Source: Streptococcus sp. (GTDB lineage Bacteria; Bacillota; Bacilli; Lactobacillales; Streptococcaceae). Taken from it: 11,287 bases of DNA. Position numbers and translations under genes: made by a program. Shown here in pieces: positions 6,589 to 11,287 of this stretch. The notes under the pieces were generated by a model. The model saw nothing but the letters and a program-made list of their open reading frames with translations, was not told where the DNA came from and searched no databases. The DNA is taken from assembly GCA_003521145.1 (NCBI GenBank), contig DOTL01000017.1:1-11287 (forward strand), written 5' to 3'. Within the stretch, counting starts at the first letter, position 1. Each line of letters opens with the position of its first letter.

Positions 6589-7479
6589 ATGGGCACAATC
6601 GTATTAAAAATGACAGCAGAGCAGATTTCGACACTCCAGAAGGACCTAGCAAGCTATGCGACTGCGACTAAAAATCCTTATGCAAGTTTTTCAGCCAAGG
6701 TCGATGGAATAAGTGTCATCACCTATACTTCAGGAAAGGTAACTTTCCAAGGTGCTAAGCCAGAAATCCTAGCTAGCCGTTTTGGATACCAAGCTGAACC
6801 TAAGCATTCACCTGATGGGCAAAACCTAGCCCTAATTGGATCAGACGAAGTCGGAAATGGCTCCTATTTTGGTGGTCTAGCTGTTGTAGCTAGTCTAGTT
6901 ACCTCAGCTGACCATGCCTTTTTGAAGTCTCTAGGAGTTGATGATTCTAAAAATCTTAACGATATCAAGATTCGTCATATTGCTCCTATTTTGGAGGAGA
7001 AAATTCCTCACAAGGCACTCCTTCTTTCGCCTAGAAAGTACAATGAAGTGGTTGGAGACGGTAAGAGTCATAATGCTGTGTCTGTTAAAGTAGCCCTCCA
7101 TAATCAGGCTATCTTCCTATTGTTACAATCAGGTGCTAAACCAGATAAGATTGTCATCGATGCCTTCACCAGCGAGAAAAATTATCAAAAATATCTCAAG
7201 AACGAACGTAATCGCTTTGACTTTCCTATTACTTTAGAAGAAAAAGCCGAAGGTAAATACCTAGCTGTCGCGGTGAGCTCTATCATCGCCCGCAATCTCT
7301 TCCTGGAAAATCTGGATAAACTCAGCCAAGAAGTAGGTTATACTCTTCCTTCAGGTGCTGGTGCTAAGTCCGACCAGGTCGCAGCCAAGCTTCTTCAAGC
7401 CTACGGAGATCAGGCTCTCCAAGCTACTGCTAAATATCATTTCGCCAATACTAAAAAAGCCTACCAACGCTTAAAATAA
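6589..7479 (+). CDS. rnhC: Ribonuclease HIII
   Basis: This protein of 296 residues cleaves the RNA strand of RNA:DNA hybrids, removing R-loops and primers. The N-terminal part (about 1-75) matches the TBP-like substrate-binding domain typical of HIII. The catalytic domain has the DEDE set in GSDEVGNGSYFGG (D86, E87), VIDAFTSEKNYQKYL (D191) and KAEGKYLAVAVSSIIAR (E221, by alignment with the Geobacillus enzyme). The first motif has the streptococcal form. An open frame extends upstream to 6502, but I chose ATG 6589 because homologous N termini begin there and the upstream codons cover the promoter. It is the first gene of rnhC-lepB-recD2; lepB starts 18 bases after its stop. Confidence 0.93.
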   Translation: MGTIVLKMTAEQISTLQKDLASYATATKNPYASFSAKVDGISVITYTSGKVTFQGAKPEILASRFGYQAEPKHSPDGQNLALIGSDEVGNGSYFGGLAVVASLVTSADHAFLKSLGVDDSKNLNDIKIRHIAPILEEKIPHKALLLSPRKYNEVVGDGKSHNAVSVKVALHNQAIFLLLQSGAKPDKIVIDAFTSEKNYQKYLKNERNRFDFPITLEEKAEGKYLAVAVSSIIARNLFLENLDKLSQEVGYTLPSGAGAKSDQVAAKLLQAYGDQALQATAKYHFANTKKAYQRLK

Positions 7480-7497
7480 CCCTGAAAGGCCTTGACT

Positions 7498-8139
7498 ATG
7501 AAAAACAAATGGACCCAATACTTTCTCATTTTCCTTCGTGAATGGGGACTCTTTATCCTCTTTATCATATTCTTCCTCTTGACTCGCCTCTTCCTCTGGC
7601 TTCCTGTTCAGGTTGACGGCCACTCAATGGATCCAACTCTCGCCAATAACCAGCGTGTTATTGTTTTGAAACACACATCCATTGAACGCTTTGATATTGT
7701 CGTTGCCAAGGAGGTTGAAAATGGTAAGACGAAACAAATCGTAAAACGTGTCATTGGGATGCCAGGTGATACCATTACCTATCAAAACGATAAACTTACT
7801 GTCAATGGTAAAGAAGTCAGGGAAGAATACCTCAAAGAATTCCAAGCTGCCTTTGCCAAAGATAAGCTACGAAAAGAGTATACTTACAACGACGACAAGA
7901 GTAAGAGTGGCTACTTCCAACAACTGGCTAAGGATGCCAAAGCCTTTACAACCACTGCTGACGGTAACACGACCTTCTCTGTCACTGTTCCTGAAGGCAA
8001 ATATTTCCTACTTGGAGACAACCGTATTGTTTCCAAAGATAGTCGAGCAGTTGGTTGCTTTGACAAGAGTGCTCTTGTAGGGGAAGTTAAATTCCGCTTC
8101 TGGCCACTTAGTAAAATTGGTACCGTTGAGGACAATTAA
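7498..8139 (+). CDS. lepB: Signal peptidase I
   Basis: This membrane-anchored serine/lysine protease of 213 residues removes signal peptides from exported proteins on the outer face of the cytoplasmic membrane. One N-terminal membrane span lies at about residues 14-35. The catalytic serine is S43 in DGHSMDPTL and the general base is K83 in IVKRVIGMPGD; the later family box GDNRIVSKDSR is at 173-183. Between them, about residues 110-160 are charged and variable. I prefer ATG 7498 over TTG 7492, since GAAAGG (7484-7489) lies eight bases before the ATG but only two before the TTG. The close spacing after rnhC suggests cotranscription. All key residues are present. Confidence 0.93.
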   Translation: MKNKWTQYFLIFLREWGLFILFIIFFLLTRLFLWLPVQVDGHSMDPTLANNQRVIVLKHTSIERFDIVVAKEVENGKTKQIVKRVIGMPGDTITYQNDKLTVNGKEVREEYLKEFQAAFAKDKLRKEYTYNDDKSKSGYFQQLAKDAKAFTTTADGNTTFSVTVPEGKYFLLGDNRIVSKDSRAVGCFDKSALVGEVKFRFWPLSKIGTVEDN

Positions 8140-8153
8140 AAACACTAAATAAG

Positions 8154-8179
8154 ATAAGGTTGGGGAAACCCAGCCTTAT
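8154..8179 (+). terminator. Stem-loop between lepB and recD2 (weak terminator, attenuator or processing site)
   Basis: ATAAGGTTGGG pairs with CCCAGCCTTAT over 11 pairs (one T-G) around a GAAA loop, a GNRA tetraloop that gives high stability. It starts 15 bases after the lepB stop. The bases after it (TATGTACC) are not a T tract, so full termination is doubtful. An A-rich stretch precedes it. No strong new promoter for recD2 is visible, so the hairpin probably lowers but does not stop read-through, or protects the lepB mRNA 3' end. Confidence 0.5.
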
Positions 8180-8188
8180 TATGTACCT

Positions 8189-8192
8189 AGGA
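8189..8192 (+). promoter_or_regulatory. Ribosome binding site of recD2
   Basis: AGGA lies seven bases before ATG 8200 and fixes that start. It follows the stem-loop by about ten bases, so it would remain accessible when the hairpin forms. A possible TATTAT -10 box at 8177-8182 overlaps the hairpin arm and is too weak to call. Confidence 0.55.
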
Positions 8193-8199
8193 AAAACAC

Positions 8200-10704
8200 A
8201 TGCAAGAATTTTATTTTTCAGGAACTATCGAACGCGTCATTTTCGAAAACGCTAGTAATTTTTTCCGTATTCTACTCTTAGAAATTGACGAAACAGACAG
8301 TGATTTTGAGGACTATGAAATCATTGTCACCGGAACCATGGGAGACGTTATGGAGGGTGAAGATTATACCTTCTGGGGCCAGCTAACCAATCATCCCAAA
8401 TATGGTGAACAGCTACAAATGACTCGCTATGAACGTTCAAAGCCTTCTGCCAGTGGTCTTATCAAGTATTTTGCCAGCGACAATTTTAAGGGGATTGGTA
8501 AGAAAACAGCTGAGCGTATTGTCGAGATTTATGGCGAAGACCCTATTGACAAGATTCTCGAGGATCCTAGGGGGTTAGAGCAGATTCCCAACCTCTCCAA
8601 GGTCAATCGAGAAGCCTTTGTTGCTAAGTTAAAAATCAATTATGGAACCGAGCAAATCCTGTCCAAACTTTCTAGCTATGGACTCACACCAAAGGCCGCC
8701 TCACAAATTTTCAATCAATATAAGGAAGAATCGCTTAATCTTATTGAGGAACACCCTTATCTCTTGGTAGAGGAAGTTCAAGGAATCGGATTTAAAATGG
8801 CAGATCAACTGGCTGAACGTCTCGGTATTGCTAGTGATGCTCCTGAGCGTTTACGAGCTGCCTTGCTTCATTGTCTGCTAGAAGCCAGTATGGAAGAAGG
8901 CGACACCTACATCGAAGCCAAAGCCTTGCTTGAACGAACAATCATCCTTTTAGAAAGTGCTCGTCAGATTGAACTTGACCCCGCCTTGGTCGCTAACCAA
9001 TTAACCAATCTCATCCAAGAGGACAAGGTGCAAAATGTAGAGACTAAAATCTTTGATAATACCCTATATTTTGCGGAACAGGGCATCTATACCCACCTAA
9101 CTCGTATCATGAAAGACCAACCTGATATCAGTGCGGAAGACAAAATCCAAGCAAGTCTTGAAGAGGTGGAAGAGGAACTTGGTATTATTTATGACAAGGT
9201 TCAAAAAGATGCCATTATCAAAGCCCTACAAAGCAAGGTCTTCATCCTAACAGGTGGTCCCGGAACAGGGAAAACCACTGTTATTAACGGCATTATTAAA
9301 ACCTATGCCGACCTTCATGGCCTAGATCTTAAAAAGTCTGATTTTCCTATTATTTTAGCTGCACCAACAGGACGGGCTGCTCGTCGGATGAACGAACTAA
9401 CCCAACTCCCTAGCGCCACTATCCATAGACATTTGGGCCTCAATAGCGAGGACGATTTCAAGACCTTAGAGGACTATCTTGATTGTGATTTGATTATCAT
9501 CGACGAGTTCTCTATGGTTGATACTTGGTTGGCCAATCAACTCTTTGAAAGTATCTCTGATTCAACCCAAGTTATCATTGTTGGGGACCAAGACCAACTG
9601 CCTTCCGTAGGCCCTGGCCAAGTCTTGGCTGACCTTTTGCAGATTAATGGCTTGCCTAAGGTCTCCCTAACCAAAATTTTCAGACAATCAGAGGATTCCA
9701 CTATCGTTACCCTAGCTAGCCAGATGCGCCAAGGCCAACTACCTGCTGATTTCACAGAGAAAAAGGCTGACCGCTCTTACTTTGAGGCCAATGCCAACCA
9801 TATTCCACAGATGATTCCTAAAATTGTCTCTGCCGCTATCAAGAGTGGGATTGCTGCTCAGGATGTGCAGATTCTGGCCCCCATGTACCGAGGACAGGCT
9901 GGTATTAACAATCTCAATACCATTATGCAAGACCTACTTAACCCTCAAGAAAAGGCCAATCAGTTTGCCTTTAATGATATCTTTTTCCGTAAGAATGACA
10001 AGATTCTCCATCTGGTCAACGATACAGAACTCAATGTCTTCAATGGCGACATCGGCATCATTACTGATCTCATTCCTGGTAAATATACTGAAAGCAAGCA
10101 GGACGAAATTTACATGTCCTTCGACGGCAATGAGGTTATCTATCCTCGTAACGAATGGAATAAGATTACTCTGGCCTATGCCATGTCAATCCACAAATCC
10201 CAAGGGAGTGAGTTCCCAGTCGTTATCCTTCCCATCACACGACAAAGTGGACGTATGCTACAACGCAACCTCATCTACACTGCTATCACACGCGCCAAGA
10301 GTAAGCTAGTCATGTTAGGTGAAATCGTAGCCTTCGATTACGCTGTTCACAACGAGGGGGCTAAACGAAATACTTATCTCATCCAACGTTTTGAACAAAC
10401 TTATACACAAGCTGTTGATAAGTCTGTCGAAAAGATTGTTAAAAACGAGGCAACAGAGGCCCCTAATCAAACAAAAACGGAAAACAACGACCCCTCAGAA
10501 ACCCTTGAAAACAAAGACTTTTTGGAAAACATCAATCCATCTCCAGCTCTTGTTAACACTTATTCACAACCTGTGGATAAGTCTGTTAACAAACCTGTGC
10601 AAACAGAAGAAAACTATCGTTTAACTGAAGAAAATTGGACAACTATAGATCCAATGATTGGTCTCAGTGAAGACGATATTGCTGCCTTTTTTAACAATAA
10701 CTAA
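8200..10704 (+). CDS. recD2: ATP-dependent RecD2 (RecD-like) 5'-3' DNA helicase
   Basis: This protein of 834 residues is a superfamily 1B helicase of the RecD2 type, found without RecBC and linked to repair and replication-fork upkeep in Firmicutes. The N-terminal OB-like part (about 1-75) is followed by helix-hairpin-helix repeats (about 90-210, including FKGIGKKTAERI and VQGIGFKMADQL). Helicase motifs: Walker A GGPGTGKTT (352-360), Ia AAPTGRAARR, II IIIDEFSM (432-439), III VGDQDQLPS, IV KIFRQ, V/VI SIHKSQGSEFP and YTAITRAK (693-700). The final 100 residues form a polar tail rich in Thr, Asn, Glu and Lys, with a repeated motif (TYTQAVDKSV at 734-743 and TYSQPVDKSV at 787-796); this tail is outside the catalytic core. 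The DNA encoding both repeats carries DnaA-box-like palindromes. Probably cotranscribed with lepB. Confidence 0.93.
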   Translation: MQEFYFSGTIERVIFENASNFFRILLLEIDETDSDFEDYEIIVTGTMGDVMEGEDYTFWGQLTNHPKYGEQLQMTRYERSKPSASGLIKYFASDNFKGIGKKTAERIVEIYGEDPIDKILEDPRGLEQIPNLSKVNREAFVAKLKINYGTEQILSKLSSYGLTPKAASQIFNQYKEESLNLIEEHPYLLVEEVQGIGFKMADQLAERLGIASDAPERLRAALLHCLLEASMEEGDTYIEAKALLERTIILLESARQIELDPALVANQLTNLIQEDKVQNVETKIFDNTLYFAEQGIYTHLTRIMKDQPDISAEDKIQASLEEVEEELGIIYDKVQKDAIIKALQSKVFILTGGPGTGKTTVINGIIKTYADLHGLDLKKSDFPIILAAPTGRAARRMNELTQLPSATIHRHLGLNSEDDFKTLEDYLDCDLIIIDEFSMVDTWLANQLFESISDSTQVIIVGDQDQLPSVGPGQVLADLLQINGLPKVSLTKIFRQSEDSTIVTLASQMRQGQLPADFTEKKADRSYFEANANHIPQMIPKIVSAAIKSGIAAQDVQILAPMYRGQAGINNLNTIMQDLLNPQEKANQFAFNDIFFRKNDKILHLVNDTELNVFNGDIGIITDLIPGKYTESKQDEIYMSFDGNEVIYPRNEWNKITLAYAMSIHKSQGSEFPVVILPITRQSGRMLQRNLIYTAITRAKSKLVMLGEIVAFDYAVHNEGAKRNTYLIQRFEQTYTQAVDKSVEKIVKNEATEAPNQTKTENNDPSETLENKDFLENINPSPALVNTYSQPVDKSVNKPVQTEENYRLTEENWTTIDPMIGLSEDDIAAFFNNN
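10400..10422. repeat. DnaA-box-like palindrome 1 inside recD2
   Basis: TTATACACA (10401-10409) faces TGTTGATAA (10413-10421; reverse complement TTATCAACA) across three bases. The first fits the bacterial DnaA-box consensus TTATNCACA and the second differs at one position. Outer C and G extend the symmetry to 23 bases. In recD2 it encodes part of TYTQAVDK. Confidence 0.55.
10550..10592. repeat. Nested inverted repeat with DnaA-box-like palindrome 2 inside recD2
   Basis: Outer arms TTGTTAACA (10550-10558) and TGTTAACAA (10584-10592) are perfect inverted copies. Inside them TTATTCACA (10560-10568) faces TGTGGATAA (10572-10580; reverse complement TTATCCACA, the classic DnaA box) across three bases. 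Both inner 9-mers fit TTATNCACA. The inner 23 bases repeat palindrome 1, starting 159 bases downstream in the same codon phase. Confidence 0.6.
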
Positions 10705-10749
10705 AAAAGACTTGGAAAGCGACTCACTATGAGCAACTCCAAGTCTTTT
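10705..10749. terminator. Bidirectional terminator between recD2 and azlD
   Basis: Directly after the recD2 stop, AAAAGACTTGGA (10705-10716) pairs perfectly with TCCAAGTCTTTT (10738-10749) over 12 pairs; the 21-base loop has an inner CTCA/TGAG stem. T runs occur in both directions, so it can end recD2 on the plus strand and azlCD on the minus strand. Confidence 0.85.
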
Positions 10750-10755
10750 CATTTG

Positions 10756-11082
10756 CTAAAATACGAAACGAATCAGGGCCATAAATACTATACCGACGAT
10801 TACTGCATAGAGCAAATTTTTGCTCTTAAAGGCTACAATTACCGTTGGCACAGTAGCCAGTATTTCCATCCACTTAAACTGTGGCAAGTGACCAATCTTC
10901 TCAGTCGTGAGACTAGAGAGAATCAGAGCAAAGAGGATAGAAACTGGTAAGTAGTGCAAAAATCGAACAACGATATCTGGTAAGCCCTTGTATTTCACTA
11001 AAACAAAAGGGAGAACACGGGGAACCTAGCTGACCACATACCCAAGTAAGATAGCAATGAGAATAAACTTATTGACGGCCAT
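10756..11082 (-). pseudogene. azlD: azlD, branched-chain amino acid exporter small subunit, broken by a nonsense codon
   Basis: The full frame from ATG 11082-11080 to TAG 10758-10756 would encode 108 residues, the usual AzlD length, with the hydrophobic N terminus MAVNKFILIAILLGYVVS and conserved VPRVLPFVLVKYKGLP. Codon 19 (11028-11026) is TAG where family members have Trp, so one G-to-A change (TGG to TAG) stops translation. Only an 80-residue piece from GTG 10998 stays open and lacks the first membrane span. AzlD partners AzlC in exporting branched-chain amino acids or analogues such as azaleucine. The rest of the frame is intact, suggesting recent loss. It overlaps the end of azlC by 14 bases. 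Confidence 0.85.
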
Positions 11083-11266
11083 CACACATCACCCCCACAC
11101 TACATCCAACCAAAGTAGCTACTAAAACAGCCAAAGATTCCGACAAGATGATACTAAAGCTCAGATAAGCCACAGCAATAGATAGTAAAATCAAGAGTAG
11201 CTTACGCACGCCTTCCCTAACAAGGCATCAATCTGACTACTTAACAAACCAATAAACATGGCAATC
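11069..11266 (-). pseudogene. azlC: azlC, branched-chain amino acid permease, 3' remnant with a frameshift and cut by an insertion sequence
   Basis: Only the C-terminal third remains. From 11265 the frame reads IAMFIGLLSSQIDALLGK and soon stops. The hydrophobic end LLLILLSIAVAYLSF to VGVMCDGRQ (TAA at 11071-11069) is in another frame. A one-base loss near 11208-11217 (GGGAAGGCGTG, where an extra G would restore the frame) joins the two. The 5' part of the gene is replaced at 11267 by an insertion-sequence end. AIAMFIGLL is a conserved AzlC stretch, which supports the identification. With azlD also broken, the exporter is non-functional in this copy. Confidence 0.75.
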
Positions 11267-11287
11267 GGTTCTGTTGCAAAGTTTTAA
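11267..11287 (+). mobile_element. End of an IS6-family element (ISS1/IS1216-like), cut by the window edge
   Basis: GGTTCTGTTGCAAAGTTT, starting at 11267, matches the terminal inverted repeat that I recall for ISS1 and IS1216 of lactic acid bacteria; IS26 has the related GGCACTGTTGCAAA. The element runs to the right out of the window, so the transposase is not visible. It interrupts azlC. If inserted by simple transposition, the 8-base duplicated target would be TGGCAATC (11259-11266). Confidence 0.85.

Noticed and set aside
7492..7497. TTG start for lepB two codons upstream
   Set aside because: Its distance to GAAAGG is only two bases; ATG 7498 has the usual spacing.
9824..10309. 161-codon plus-strand frame inside recD2
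   Set aside because: It lies in another frame across conserved recD2 helicase motifs; a shadow frame.
10756..10998. 80-codon frame as a complete short membrane protein gene
   Set aside because: The homology clearly continues upstream through a TAG to an ATG at 11082 that gives the normal AzlD length; it is a pseudogene fragment.
1..11287. CRISPR array, tRNA, rRNA, toxin-antitoxin or phage genes
   Set aside because: No regularly spaced direct repeats, RNA gene cores or matching proteins are visible in the window.

Overview
The window looks like chromosomal DNA of a streptococcus of the salivarius group, most likely Streptococcus thermophilus. The evidence is the closeness of every core protein to its streptococcal form (an 879-residue PolA with a degenerate proofreading domain, MutS2, RNase HIII, RecD2), the moderate-to-low GC content, an ISS1/IS1216-type insertion-sequence end at the right edge and a probable ISL3-type end at the left edge, and decay of a branched-chain amino acid export operon. 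Species assignment is inference; no database was searched.

Layout. Bases 1-19 look like an insertion-sequence tip. A 38-codon membrane peptide gene (37-153, minus) follows polA (157-2796, minus) with three bases between them. polA and mutS2 (2971-5319, plus) diverge from a 174-base region with two extended -10 promoters. mutS2 converges on cvpA (5420-5962, minus), with one terminator for each strand between them. zapA (5959-6273, minus) lies upstream of cvpA and overlaps it by ATGA. zapA has a leader of about 180 nt, with a promoter, a short upstream ORF and a Shine-Dalgarno sequence that does not sit in front of the zapA start. rnhC (6589-7479, plus) diverges from this leader and starts the series rnhC, lepB (7498-8139) and recD2 (8200-10704); a GAAA-capped hairpin lies between lepB and recD2. 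A perfect 12-bp bidirectional terminator ends recD2. The azlD and azlC genes (minus) follow. azlD has a nonsense codon, and azlC has a frameshift and is cut by the right-hand insertion sequence.

Function. This is mainly a genome-maintenance block: PolA (repair and Okazaki fragment processing), RNase HIII (RNA:DNA hybrid removal), MutS2 (recombination control and/or ribosome rescue) and RecD2 (5'-3' helicase). It also holds a division factor (ZapA), two membrane or secretion genes (CvpA, signal peptidase I) and the decayed AzlCD exporter.

The most unusual signals are these. (1) Four DnaA-box-like 9-mers form two palindromes inside the 3' end of recD2. (2) polA, mutS2 and rnhC each have an extended -10 box 6-7 nt before the start codon and no Shine-Dalgarno sequence, which predicts leaderless or near-leaderless mRNAs. 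(3) The zapA leader is unusual. (4) azlDC carries three independent lesions. I see no complete mobile defence system, CRISPR array, tRNA or rRNA.
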